64,000 bases of DNA from an uncultured Micrococcaceae bacterium (GCA_947502645.1 CANNAD010000001.1:1-64000), one strand, 5' to 3'; shown: positions 39,952 through 48,500, numbered from the stretch's first letter. Made by a program: numbers and translations. The notes: generated by a model from the letters alone, not told the origin.

Positions 39952-40629
39952 CTATCCCTGACCCGCTTTATAGCCGACTCCGCGCACTGTCAACACAATT
40001 TCCGGAGCTTCCGGATCCCGCTCGATTTTTGAGCGCAAACGCTGCACATGAACGTTCACAAGCCTCGTGTCAGCCGCATGGCGGTATCCCCATACCTGCT
40101 CAAGGAGAAGCTCACGTGTGAAGACCTGCCACGGTTTCCGGGCCAACGCCACGAGCAGGTCAAATTCCAGAGGTGTCAGCGATACCCTTTTACCCCCTCG
40201 GGTAACCGAGTGCCCGGCGACGTCAATGGTTACGTCGGCGATGCTCAGCGTCTCAGGAGCCTTCTGATCTCCTGGCCGAAGCCGGGCGCGGACCCGTGCG
40301 ACCAGTTCCGCCGGCTTGAACGGCTTGGGCACGTAGTCGTCCGCTCCGGATTCCAGGCCGCGAACGACGTCGGAGGTATCTGACTTGGCTGTCAGCATGA
40401 CAATGGGGACGTCTGATTCAGCCCGGATCAAGCGGCAGACCTCAATACCGTCCATGCCCGGCAACATCAAATCCAGCAGCACGAGTTCAGGCTTCGAGTT
40501 GCGGAACACCTCAAGCGCGCTGGAACCGTCTGCACAGAACACCGGGTCGAACCCGTCATTGCGCAGAACGATACCTATCATTTCGGACAGGGCTTCATCG
40601 TCGTCGACGACCAGAATACGTGCCTTCAT
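39952..40629 (-). CDS. mtrA: Response regulator MtrA
   Basis: The 225-residue OmpR-type regulator has acidic pocket residues at 9-11, phosphoacceptor D53 ('LVLLDLMLPGMDG'), T80 and K102, and a C-terminal winged helix ('SLTPLEFDLLVALARKPWQVFTRELLLEQVWGYRHAADTRLVNVHVQRLRSKIE'). The ORF track begins 33 codons earlier; 'MKARILVVDDD' at 40629 with GGAG upstream is the usual MtrA start. It heads mtrA-mtrB-lpqB. Confidence 0.97.
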   Translation of the reverse strand: MKARILVVDDDEALSEMIGIVLRNDGFDPVFCADGSSALEVFRNSKPELVLLDLMLPGMDGIEVCRLIRAESDVPIVMLTAKSDTSDVVRGLESGADDYVPKPFKPAELVARVRARLRPGDQKAPETLSIADVTIDVAGHSVTRGGKRVSLTPLEFDLLVALARKPWQVFTRELLLEQVWGYRHAADTRLVNVHVQRLRSKIERDPEAPEIVLTVRGVGYKAGQG

Positions 40630-40723
40630 ATCTCCATAGTCTCTTGTAACGTCCCCAGGGAACTGCGTCTGCCGGGCCTGTGAACTGACGTGACCTTCCA
40701 TGAAGTCTGCCACACGCATGCCA

Positions 40724-40735
40724 CCCATGCATGGG
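40724..40735. promoter_or_regulatory. 12-bp palindrome in the mtrA upstream region
   Basis: CCCATGCATGGG is a perfect palindrome, with three more pairs (TGC/GCA) two bases out. It lies about 95 bp before the mtrA start and 123 bp before the divergent gene, a plausible operator for either. It does not resemble the direct-repeat GTAACG motif I recall for MtrA. Confidence 0.45.
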
Positions 40736-40743
40736 GTGCAACG

Positions 40744-40761
40744 CCCGGAGACTTCTCCGGG
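40744..40761. repeat. Perfect 8-bp inverted repeat, mtrA intergenic region
   Basis: CCCGGAGA and TCTCCGGG face each other across CT, which gives a 7-bp stem with a 4-base loop. It lies eight bases from the palindrome at 40724, between the divergent mtrA and DUF7847-like genes. It could be a leader hairpin of mtrA. Confidence 0.4.
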
Positions 40762-40807
40762 TTCCGCCCAACGGCCCGGTCGATTCCCGAATACGCGCGC
40801 GGGAAAC

Positions 40808-40813
40808 TATAGT
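40808..40813 (+). promoter_or_regulatory. Possible -10 box for the MoxR operon
   Basis: TATAGT stands 45 bp before the ATG at 40859 in the divergent region. No convincing -35 box lies 16-18 bp upstream, so the call is tentative. Confidence 0.3.
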
Positions 40814-40858
40814 CGAAGCACCACTTCCACCCGTTCAGCCGGCGATTCCAGGGGGATC

Positions 40859-42106
40859 ATGAGTCAGCCACCGGACCACCAGAATTCCCAGCAACCATGG
40901 GGACAGCACAATCCGTGGTCGCAGCCCGGTCCCGGTTCCAACGATCCCTGGGCACATCCAGCCCCTCCCAATGGAATGCCTTCCGCCTATGGGCAGCCGC
41001 CGGGGCCACACCCCGGTTACAACGGACCGCCCATGCCTCACGGGTTTGGCCCCTACGTAGCGCCGCCAAAACCTGGGGTCATCCCGCTTCGGCCTCTGGG
41101 CCTGGGTGAAATGCTCGACGGCGCTTTCCAAGCGTGTCGAAAGAATGCCGGGGCCACTTTCGGCAGTGCAGTGATCATTCAGGTAGTCCTGTCCCTGCTC
41201 ACGGTATTGCTACTGGGAGGGCTGCTGTTCGCACCCGGACAGCTGGAATACCTGGAAAGCGCTCCGGACAGTGAAGCGTTGGGCTGGGCGGCTTCGATCA
41301 TGGGTGGCGCATCCGTACTGTCGCTACTCAACATCATTGCCGTTCTGGTCCTCCAAGGCGTATTGGTCATCCCTATTGCGCGTGCAATTTTCAACCTCAA
41401 AACGGGCTTTGGCTCCATGTGGCGCATTGCGGGCAAAAAGATCTGGTCGCTGATCGGTCTCGGGCTTGTGATGATTGTTTCCGTCACGATCCTCGTTGGG
41501 GTCTTTGTTGTGCTGATGGTTCTTGCTGTCATTGCACTTGAAGAACAGTCAATTGCGTTGGTGATCATCAGCGTTCTGGCCCTTCTCGCGCTGGGCGTCT
41601 GGATCACCGTGAAGTTGGCGCTGGCCCCAGCGGCCCTGATCCTCGACGGTACGGGGGTTTTCTCGTCGCTCGGCCGATCCTGGACTCTCGTCAGAGGTAA
41701 TTGGTGGCGCACGTTTGGCATTCTTTTGCTGACCACCGTGATCGTCCAGGTCATTGTCTCCGTCGTCAGTACGCCGATCTCCGTTGTGGCGAGCCTCCTG
41801 TTCTCGATGAACACAGACCTGGCAGATCCGGATGCAGTCTTCACTCAGACCGTACCGGCACTTTTGGTCACATCCCTGATAGCCGCTGTCTTCGCAGCGA
41901 TCGGTCTGGCATTTCAGGCAGCAGTAACTTCCCTGCTCTATGTGGACCTTCGCATTAGACGTGAGGGGTTCGACATCACTCTGATGAAGGAGCATGAGTC
42001 GGCCGCGTCTGCCGGAGCGGGAGTCCTTCCGGGTTATTCGGTCCGCAAGGATCGCAACGGGCCTTCGCACCCGCCCGCTCCAGGTCCCGGTTACTGGTCG
42101 TCATGA
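40859..42106 (+). CDS. Proline-rich multi-span membrane protein (DUF7847-like)
   Basis: This 415-residue protein starts with about 80 residues rich in Pro, Gly, Gln and His, followed by 'VIPLRPLGLGEMLDGAFQACRKNAGATFG' and about six membrane spans. This pattern occurs in actinobacterial proteins annotated as glycerophosphodiester phosphodiesterase membrane domain or DUF7847; no catalytic domain is present. I moved the start from 40700 to 40859, where AGGGGGAT precedes the ATG. It opens the operon and overlaps the next gene by 4 bp. Confidence 0.75.
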   Translation: MSQPPDHQNSQQPWGQHNPWSQPGPGSNDPWAHPAPPNGMPSAYGQPPGPHPGYNGPPMPHGFGPYVAPPKPGVIPLRPLGLGEMLDGAFQACRKNAGATFGSAVIIQVVLSLLTVLLLGGLLFAPGQLEYLESAPDSEALGWAASIMGGASVLSLLNIIAVLVLQGVLVIPIARAIFNLKTGFGSMWRIAGKKIWSLIGLGLVMIVSVTILVGVFVVLMVLAVIALEEQSIALVIISVLALLALGVWITVKLALAPAALILDGTGVFSSLGRSWTLVRGNWWRTFGILLLTTVIVQVIVSVVSTPISVVASLLFSMNTDLADPDAVFTQTVPALLVTSLIAAVFAAIGLAFQAAVTSLLYVDLRIRREGFDITLMKEHESAASAGAGVLPGYSVRKDRNGPSHPPAPGPGYWSS

Positions 42107-42768
42107 CCGTTGTGGGGGTGCTGCCAGCTGCGCTAACGCCAGACGACGATGAAGCGCGCCGTTGGCTGACGGAGGAACTCAGTAAAGCCCCGTACGTTGA
42201 ATCGAAGCCCGGACCGATGGAAATTTTCTGGCGCGCAGTCCTCGACTGGATCGTGAATGCGTTCGACGGCGCCCGCTCGCTCGACTCCGAACTCGGCGTT
42301 GTTCTTCTCGGTCTTGCCGCTCTGGTGGTTATCGGGCTGACGGTCTGGTTTGTCAGGCCCCGGCTGAATGCTGCGGCGCGTCAGCAGGGTGAAATATTTG
42401 CGGGTACTGAGGTCCTTGAGGCGGTTCAGCACCGCAGGCTCGGGGCTGCAGCAGCCCGCAGCGGACGGTATGACGACGCCCTGACCGAGACGCTACGAGC
42501 CGTCATCAGAAGCGCTGAAGAACGAACACTCATAGACCCCGCTCCAGGGCGAACGGCAGTAGAAGCATCGCAGCTGGTGGGCGCCAGGTTTCCAGACCAT
42601 TTTCCCGAAATGCAGTGGCTTGCGGCCAGGTTCAACGAGGTGCGCTACGGCGGCGGTCATGCGAGTCAGGAAGACTACGAACGGGCAAGGGTTGTTGACC
42701 AGCGCCTCGAAAAAGCCGTACCCGTGCAGCGCGGACACCTTGCGCCCGGGCTGGCGGTCCCGTCATGA
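42103..42768 (+). CDS. DUF4129 membrane protein
   Basis: The 221-residue protein has one central membrane span ('LGVVLLGLAALVVIGLTVWFV') and a C-terminal helical domain with 'GRYDDALTETLRAVIRSAEERTLIDPAPGRTAVEASQLVGARFP', typical of DUF4129. It is part of the MoxR-DUF58 locus, whose membrane partners are thought to work with the MoxR AAA+ ATPase on the cell envelope. It overlaps its neighbours on both sides by 4 bp (ATGA). Confidence 0.85.
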   Translation: MTVVGVLPAALTPDDDEARRWLTEELSKAPYVESKPGPMEIFWRAVLDWIVNAFDGARSLDSELGVVLLGLAALVVIGLTVWFVRPRLNAAARQQGEIFAGTEVLEAVQHRRLGAAAARSGRYDDALTETLRAVIRSAEERTLIDPAPGRTAVEASQLVGARFPDHFPEMQWLAARFNEVRYGGGHASQEDYERARVVDQRLEKAVPVQRGHLAPGLAVPS

Positions 42769-43970
42769 CCAGCACACTTCCCTCTGATGTGCATTCCTTG
42801 GACGTTGACAGCGACGTCGTTCATGGTGGGCGCAGAACAAGGTCGCGGACTGCGAAGTTCTGGGGCATCCTCGTTGTGCTGCTGATCGCCGCTACGTTGA
42901 TCTCGATCCTCACCCGGTCCTCGGAGGATCCGACGCCCCTGTCCCCGCTCAATCCCTCGCCTGAAGGTGCTCGGGCTGTCTCAGAAGTCCTCCGGGACCA
43001 CGGCGTTGACGTCAAATACGCTACGACGCTCGACGCCGCCGTCGCGCACCTCGAACGCGCGGGCGAGCGCAGCACTCTGCTCCTGGACGACACCTCACAG
43101 TGGCTCGACACAGAGCAGCTTCACCGCCTGGCAGATACAAACGCCGGGCAGACCGTACTGGCCGCACCCACATTCGATCAGCTGGAAGTGTTGGCACCTG
43201 GTCTTCGGCACGCCGGGCTCCTGAACGCCGAAGACGAAGATAAACCCCTGCACGCCGAGTGCCCGCTCCCTGCAGCCGTCGCTGCAGAGAAGATCACAGC
43301 GGGCGGGCAAAGTTACCGCGGCGGCATCGAGTGTTTCCCATCGCCCAGCGGACCCGCAGACTCCGGGTCACTGGTCATCACAAACTCGGGCAGCACCGTG
43401 GTGCTTGGCAATCCACAGCTGATCAGCAACGGCGCCGTCGCCGATCACGGCAATGCAGCGCTTGCACTGCACCTGCTGGGCTCGGAACCCGTTCTGGTCT
43501 GGTACCAGCCATCGGTAAGCGATCTGACAGTTGACGAACAGCAGCAGAACCCCTCAGACCTCCTTCCCCCTTGGGTAGGAAACCTGATGTGGTGGCTCGT
43601 CGTCGTTGCCGTGTTTGCCGCATTCTGGCGCGCCCGCCGACTGGGACCGCTGGTCACTGAGCCCCTGCCCGTCGTCGTCCGCTCCTCGGAAACAGCTGAC
43701 GGTCGGGCACGCCTGTATCAGGAAGCCAGAGCAGTAGAGCACGCCGGCGAAACCTTTCGGTCCGCGAGCCTCGTACGCATTGCACGGCATCTGGGGCTCG
43801 GGCGTGTCCACGATGTCAACATCATCATTTCCTCCACGGCACGCACACTATCCCGTGACCCACAGCAGGTGGCGGACGTCCTCGGACGAGCGGCACCAAC
43901 CACTGAAATCGATTTGGTGCGCTGGGCGCAGGAACTAACAGCACTAGAGAAAGAGGTCGCGACAGCATGA
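42765..43970 (+). CDS. DUF4350 membrane protein
   Basis: This 401-residue protein has a span near residue 32-48, a domain with 'PLSPLNPSPEGARAVSEVLRDHGVDVKYATTLDAAVA' typical of DUF4350, and a second span ('NLMWWLVVVAVFAAFW', about 268-283) before a cytoplasmic tail. The extracellular part has a class I glutamine amidotransferase-like fold in known members, without evident catalysis. It corresponds in context to M. tuberculosis Rv3691, next to moxR2. Confidence 0.85.
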   Translation: MTSTLPSDVHSLDVDSDVVHGGRRTRSRTAKFWGILVVLLIAATLISILTRSSEDPTPLSPLNPSPEGARAVSEVLRDHGVDVKYATTLDAAVAHLERAGERSTLLLDDTSQWLDTEQLHRLADTNAGQTVLAAPTFDQLEVLAPGLRHAGLLNAEDEDKPLHAECPLPAAVAAEKITAGGQSYRGGIECFPSPSGPADSGSLVITNSGSTVVLGNPQLISNGAVADHGNAALALHLLGSEPVLVWYQPSVSDLTVDEQQQNPSDLLPPWVGNLMWWLVVVAVFAAFWRARRLGPLVTEPLPVVVRSSETADGRARLYQEARAVEHAGETFRSASLVRIARHLGLGRVHDVNIIISSTARTLSRDPQQVADVLGRAAPTTEIDLVRWAQELTALEKEVATA

Positions 43971-44977
43971 GCCAGGATATTCCCTCGCAACCCGCCAATG
44001 GCCCAGCGGATACTGGCACTGATGGTCAGGATCCCATTCGGCAGGCATTGCTCGATGTCCGCACCGAAGTGGCCAAGGCCGTCGTCGGGCAGGAAGCCGC
44101 GGTCACAGGGCTACTCATCGCGTTGCTCGCCAACGGACACGTGTTGCTCGAAGGAGTGCCGGGCGTGGCCAAGACGCTGTTGGTGCGGGCGCTGTCCACG
44201 GCGCTGAGTCTGGACACGGCACGCATCCAGTTCACGCCAGACCTCATGCCCGGCGATGTCACCGGCTCCCTCATCTATGACGCTCGCGAACAGGAGTTCA
44301 CGTTCCGCGAAGGGCCGGTATTCACCAATATTCTGCTCGCCGACGAAATCAACAGGACTCCTCCCAAAACGCAGGCGTCGCTGTTGGAAGCCATGGAGGA
44401 GAAACAGGTCTCCGTTGATGGCGTGTCCCGGCCCCTGCCGTCCCCCTTCATCGTCGCGGCAACGCAAAACCCGGTGGAGTACGAAGGAACCTACCCCCTT
44501 CCCGAGGCGCAGCTGGACCGCTTCCTCCTCAAACTCACGCTCCCCCTGCCCGAGCGAGACGATGAGATCGAGGTGATCCGTCGCCACAGCGCGGGCTTTG
44601 ACCCGCGCGATCTGGCTGCAGCGGGCGTTCGGCCTGTTGCATCCGCGGACGACCTGCGTCAGGCTCGTCAGGCCGCCGCCTCGGTGAGCATCTCACCGGA
44701 GGTGCTCGGATACATCGTGGACGTCGTGCGGGCCACGCGTGCTGCACCGTCATTCCAGCTGGGTGTATCACCACGAGGCGCCACCGCCCTGCTCAACACT
44801 TCCCGCGCCTGGGCCTGGCTCTCCGGACGGAACTATGTGACTCCCGACGATGTGAAGGTTCTGGCCGTCCCCGCCCTGCGCCACAGAATCAGTCTCCATC
44901 CCGAGGCTCAGATGGACGGGGTGACGGTCGACGACGTCCTGGCCAGCATCCTTGCCACCGTTTCGGTACCCCGGTAA
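43967..44977 (+). CDS. MoxR-family AAA+ ATPase
   Basis: This 336-residue AAA_3 ATPase has Walker A 'LEGVPGVAKTLLVRAL', Walker B 'NILLADEINRTPPKTQASLLEAMEE', sensor 1 'FIVAATQNPVEYEGTYPLPEAQLDRF' and the C-terminal lid. MoxR proteins act as chaperones that activate or assemble partner proteins, usually with a DUF58 protein encoded next, as here. It overlaps the DUF4350 gene by 4 bp. Confidence 0.95.
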   Translation: MSQDIPSQPANGPADTGTDGQDPIRQALLDVRTEVAKAVVGQEAAVTGLLIALLANGHVLLEGVPGVAKTLLVRALSTALSLDTARIQFTPDLMPGDVTGSLIYDAREQEFTFREGPVFTNILLADEINRTPPKTQASLLEAMEEKQVSVDGVSRPLPSPFIVAATQNPVEYEGTYPLPEAQLDRFLLKLTLPLPERDDEIEVIRRHSAGFDPRDLAAAGVRPVASADDLRQARQAAASVSISPEVLGYIVDVVRATRAAPSFQLGVSPRGATALLNTSRAWAWLSGRNYVTPDDVKVLAVPALRHRISLHPEAQMDGVTVDDVLASILATVSVPR

Positions 44978-44982
44978 AGAGG

Positions 44983-46275
44983 ATGGCAATTACTGGGCGG
45001 TTGGTGATCCTGGCCGCGATAGGCTCACTGGCCGTTGTGCTTTACCCCGAAGCGACAACGGTCCTTTGGTGGCTCCTGCTGACACTGGCAGCCATGGGTC
45101 TTGACCTTCTGGTTGCCGCGCCCCTGCGTCACGTGCAGGTTGAGCGAAGTCTTCCTTCCAGTGTGCGGCTCGGCGCAGCGTGCGAGAGCACGCTCACCAT
45201 TGCCAACCGCGGATCACGGAAACTCCGTGCGACCGTGCGCGAGGGTTGGCAGCCTTCCGCCGGTGCTATCGGTCAACCGATTCGTGTCGTGGTCCCTGCC
45301 TCTGAGTCTCGCCGAACCCGGGTTCGGTTACAGCCGAGCCGACGAGGCGACCTCAACGTTCACCACGTGACGATCCGGAGTCTCGGACCGCTTGGTCTGG
45401 CATCGAGGCAACGGACCATACCGAAACCTGATGTATTACGGGTCCTGCCGCCGTTCCACTCGCAACGCCACCTGCCCTCGAAGCTCCGGAAACTGCGTGA
45501 GCTCAACGGCAGTGCTGCCGTGCAGATCCGAGGCGCCGGTACGGAATTTGATTCGCTCCGTGACTACGTCCGCGGCGACGATGTACGGTCCATCGACTGG
45601 AGAGCTACTGCACGGCGGCGTGAGACAGTCGTGCGGACGTGGCGTCCGGAACGCGATCGCCGGGTCATCATTGTTTTGGACACCTCCCGCACCTCTGCTG
45701 TTCGGATCCAGGACGAGCCGCGCCTTGATACGGGCATCGAGGCGTCGCTGCTACTGGCGGTCCTCGCACGGCATGGCGGTGACAACGTCGATTTTCTGGC
45801 TTTCGACCGGCGTCTCCGGGCCAAAGTGGAGTCCGCTGACAAGGGAAACCAGCTCAACAAGCTCGTCAATGCCATGACGCCCCTCGAAGCGGAGTTGGTC
45901 GAAGCCGACTGGACCAGCGTCCCCCGTCTGGTGCGTCAGGTGTCAACCCACCGTTCTCTGGTGGTTTTGCTGACGTCCCTCGATGCAGGGGCGGTCGAGG
46001 AAGGTCTGTTGCCGGTCCTACCGCGTCTGGCCGAGAAGCATATGGTTGTTGTAGCTGCTGTCCGAGATCCGGAGCTGGAAGTAAGTAGAGCCCAGCGAAG
46101 TACCGCCGCGGAAACCTACAGGGCTGCAGCCGCCGAACGTGCGCTGCTGGACCGTGCCGCGGTTGCCGCGCGAATCAGACAGGCCGGCGCGGAGATTGTG
46201 GACGAGACGCCGCATGAACTCCCTCCCCGTCTGGCCGATATGTACATCAGGCTGAAAGCTGCGGGGCGCCTGTGA
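44983..46275 (+). CDS. DUF58 protein (MoxR partner, VWA-like)
   Basis: The 430-residue protein has two N-terminal membrane spans (about 6-44), a beta-sandwich region and the DUF58 core 'GAGTEFDSLRDYVRGDDVRSIDWRATARRRETVVRTWRPERDRRVIIVLDTSRTS', whose last part is like a von Willebrand A metal site (DTSRTS). It begins 5 bp after the MoxR gene. It probably gives MoxR its membrane target. Confidence 0.92.
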   Translation: MAITGRLVILAAIGSLAVVLYPEATTVLWWLLLTLAAMGLDLLVAAPLRHVQVERSLPSSVRLGAACESTLTIANRGSRKLRATVREGWQPSAGAIGQPIRVVVPASESRRTRVRLQPSRRGDLNVHHVTIRSLGPLGLASRQRTIPKPDVLRVLPPFHSQRHLPSKLRKLRELNGSAAVQIRGAGTEFDSLRDYVRGDDVRSIDWRATARRRETVVRTWRPERDRRVIIVLDTSRTSAVRIQDEPRLDTGIEASLLLAVLARHGGDNVDFLAFDRRLRAKVESADKGNQLNKLVNAMTPLEAELVEADWTSVPRLVRQVSTHRSLVVLLTSLDAGAVEEGLLPVLPRLAEKHMVVVAAVRDPELEVSRAQRSTAAETYRAAAAERALLDRAAVAARIRQAGAEIVDETPHELPPRLADMYIRLKAAGRL

Positions 46276-46297
46276 ACTACTCTCTCAAGGAGCAACG

Positions 46298-47014
46298 GTG
46301 ATCAACGAAGCACCCTCGGTGTATCAGGCAACCATGGGGCCTGAGTTCGCTCCGTTGCAGACTGAGATTCAGGATTATTTTGCGCTTGCTCCGGACAGTA
46401 CGTGTTTCGGGCACGGCCGTGGGGTCTTCGATATTGCCGGTTGCCCTCAGCCCCTCCTGCGCCCATTCTTCGCCCTTGCCGCTCTGGACCATTCATTTCT
46501 GCCGGAATACGGCACGGACATACCGTTCGACATTTTCAATTTCGCGCACCGCAATGAGGATGGACGTCAAACGTTGACGGCGTTGCGCCTGATGCATTTC
46601 CCCCGCCGTACCCGCATTTTCCTCGATAGCACCGTTCAACTCTACAACGGTGAACTCTCTGATGAGTTGGGCAGCAGCCGGATTATTCGTACCGGGTTGG
46701 TATGCGCAGCAGGATCGGACGGAAGGATGCGACTGGCTTCACGTCGCAGTAGCGTCGGGATCGGCAAGGCCCGGATGACGCTGCCCGCATTTGCGGACGC
46801 GACCGCCTTCACCGATCAGTGGTGGAACGGACAGCGATTCAGCATCCGAACGAAAGTGCTGCACCGCGTATTCGGCGAACTGTTCACTTACTCCGGCGAG
46901 TTTTCCTACGCATTACGAACGTACGACGACGCCGTCCCCACCGAGCTGGGCGCTCACCTGGGCCTCCTGCCAGTGCCAGTGAGGCAGCGTCTGGGGCAGA
47001 TCAACGGGCACTGA
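46298..47014 (+). CDS. Conserved protein, possibly DUF4166 family
   Basis: This 238-residue soluble protein begins 'SVYQATMGPEFAPLQTEIQDYFAL' and contains 'GRGVFDIAGCPQPLLRPFFALA', 'ETDIPFDIFNFAHRNEDGRQTL'-like segments and a beta-rich C-terminus. The order of motifs resembles DUF4166 proteins, but I am not certain. The start is GTG with AAGGAG five bases upstream. It follows DUF58 by 22 bp, where many relatives carry SpoIIM-like and RDD genes. The function is unknown. Confidence 0.55.
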   Translation: MINEAPSVYQATMGPEFAPLQTEIQDYFALAPDSTCFGHGRGVFDIAGCPQPLLRPFFALAALDHSFLPEYGTDIPFDIFNFAHRNEDGRQTLTALRLMHFPRRTRIFLDSTVQLYNGELSDELGSSRIIRTGLVCAAGSDGRMRLASRRSSVGIGKARMTLPAFADATAFTDQWWNGQRFSIRTKVLHRVFGELFTYSGEFSYALRTYDDAVPTELGAHLGLLPVPVRQRLGQINGH

Positions 47015-47025
47015 TCGGGCACAGC

Positions 47026-48066
47026 TCAGTGATCTGCGAGAATCTGGTTCAACGCGTCCGCGGCCGATGAAAGCCTTCCGAGCACGGACCGTGCGTCCGC
47101 CGGTGTACAACCAGCCAGACCGGCGTCGGGCGTTATCCGTAGCTGATGGAACCGGTTGAGGTCGAGCCCGATCCGGTTCCAGGGGGTGGTGACGCTGCGA
47201 ACCAGCTCAGAAACCTGCGGTGGGGCACCAGCGGCCCCGCCTACTCCTAGCCATAGATGCCGCGCGTTCTCAATCATCCCGGCCAGCAACTCCCACTCGG
47301 CGTCGGTTGTGCCGGATACGGGTAGGGCGAGGCCGTCGAAGGTATCCCCCAGTTCCGTGAACGGCAGATCAGTGCCTGAGGTGGATGCGACTACTCGCTG
47401 CGCGCCAGCGGCTTTCATCGCGGCCACCACGACGGCCCATGATTCCAGTGCCTCCGACCTCGGTACCGCGCGCAGTGTCCTGTATCCGCTTGCGGTAGGA
47501 ATTCGACCGTTCAGAACCTCGGAGAGCCGGGGCTCGTCCAATTGCACAGTCAGACGCGCGTTCGGCGCTGCTGCCATGACGCGGGTGACGTGTTCAGCTG
47601 CGCCTGCAGCCAAAGACTGTGCAAGATCGCGCCTGGCACCGGCGTCGCGCAGGGTACGCTCGCCCGAGGCAAGGTGAAGGCCGGCAGCCAGGCTCAGGGG
47701 GCCAAGGACCTGCGTTTTGATCTCTTCCAGCGAAGATTCGCTTGCGCCGATATCGTCCGCTAGGGCGTTGATATCCTCAGCGAGCAAAGCTACGGCGCGC
47801 CGGTATTCGCGACCACCCCGAGGAACCAGTCTCCAGCCATGAGGCTGCAGATCGACGGGCATGTCCACCAGCATCGCGGCGGTGCGCCCGGTGGAATCTG
47901 CCCCCGGACCGCGGTCCGGTAGTTCCGCCAGGTGTGGAAGGTTGGGGCTGCCGAGCTCTCCCCTGATGATGCGATGAGCCTCCCGAGGATCAGTCCCGGG
48001 CAATGGTCCAAGACCTGTTGCTGAGACTCCCAAAGCTACGTCCGCATCAATCGCGTTGTGTGTCAC
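47026..48066 (-). CDS. Methionine-synthase-like (MetE C-terminal fold) protein without zinc ligands
   Basis: This 346-residue protein matches the C-terminal barrel of cobalamin-independent methionine synthase (UROD/MetE-like; compare Rv3015c): 'GVSATGLGPLPGTDPREA', 'LTVQLDEPRLSEVL' (LDEP 176-179) and 'ITPDAGLAGC' (311-320). MetE binds zinc through a His-X-Cys pair and a late Cys. Here the first position reads 'VVASTSG' (225-231) and 'TP.CGLAG' has become 'TPDAGLAG', so all these ligands seem lost. True methionine synthase activity is therefore doubtful. It overlaps the chorismate mutase gene by 4 bp. Confidence 0.75.
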   Translation of the reverse strand: MTHNAIDADVALGVSATGLGPLPGTDPREAHRIIRGELGSPNLPHLAELPDRGPGADSTGRTAAMLVDMPVDLQPHGWRLVPRGGREYRRAVALLAEDINALADDIGASESSLEEIKTQVLGPLSLAAGLHLASGERTLRDAGARRDLAQSLAAGAAEHVTRVMAAAPNARLTVQLDEPRLSEVLNGRIPTASGYRTLRAVPRSEALESWAVVVAAMKAAGAQRVVASTSGTDLPFTELGDTFDGLALPVSGTTDAEWELLAGMIENARHLWLGVGGAAGAPPQVSELVRSVTTPWNRIGLDLNRFHQLRITPDAGLAGCTPADARSVLGRLSSAADALNQILADH

Positions 48067-48422
48067 TGATCCGATTCCCGACTCTCCGAAATATCCTGAT
48101 GATGCCTGATGACCTCGGAAATAATGAAGTTCAGGAACTTCTCCGCGAAGGCCGGGTCCAGACGAGCTTCCGCGGCAAGGGCCCGTAGCCTGCCGATTTG
48201 GGCTGACTCTCGGGCAGGGTCTCCCGGAGGAAGCTTGTGCTCGGCTTTCAGGTGTCCCACTCGCTGGGTTGCCTTGAACCGTTCGGCGAGCAGATAGACG
48301 AGTGTTGCATCGATGTTGTCGATGCTTCCCCGCACCGACAGCAATTCAGCCATGACCTCTGGATCAACTTCGCCAGCCAATGAACTTGCTTCGGGGTTGT
48401 AGTTCCGTCCTGGATCTGTCAT
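48063..48422 (-). CDS. Chorismate mutase (AroQ class)
   Basis: This 119-residue helical protein has 'LLSVRGSIDNIDATLVYLLAERFKATQRVGHLKAEHKLPPGDPARESAQIGRLRALA', the AroQ pattern with catalytic Arg, Lys and the 'R..Q..R' segment. It converts chorismate to prephenate for phenylalanine and tyrosine synthesis, in the cytoplasm; no signal peptide is seen. I use the ATG at 48422; the ORF track begins at a TTG four codons upstream. It overlaps the methionine-synthase-like gene (ATGA). Confidence 0.92.
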   Translation of the reverse strand: MTDPGRNYNPEASSLAGEVDPEVMAELLSVRGSIDNIDATLVYLLAERFKATQRVGHLKAEHKLPPGDPARESAQIGRLRALAAEARLDPAFAEKFLNFIISEVIRHHQDISESRESDQ

Positions 48423-48443
48423 GTCTCCAGTCAAGCAGACGCA

Positions 48444-48490
48444 GCGGCGCGGACGTGAACATGTGAAATCACATGACCCGTCCGCGCCGC
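48444..48490 (-). terminator. Long nested hairpin between the ABC operon and the chorismate mutase gene
   Basis: Outer arms GCGGCGCGGACG (48444-48455) and CGTCCGCGCCGC (48479-48490) are perfect over 12 bp and enclose a second perfect stem, CATGTGA-AA-TCACATG (48460-48475). It starts 10 bp after the ABC ATPase stop and ends before the chorismate mutase start. No T tract follows, but the stem is very stable and should end or protect the transporter transcript. Confidence 0.7.
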
Positions 48491-48500
48491 CGTTGCTGAC

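Noticed and set aside
40646-40651. GTAACG next to the mtrA start as an MtrA autoregulatory box
   Set aside because: Only one hexamer is present and no second copy lies at the expected spacing, so chance is likely.
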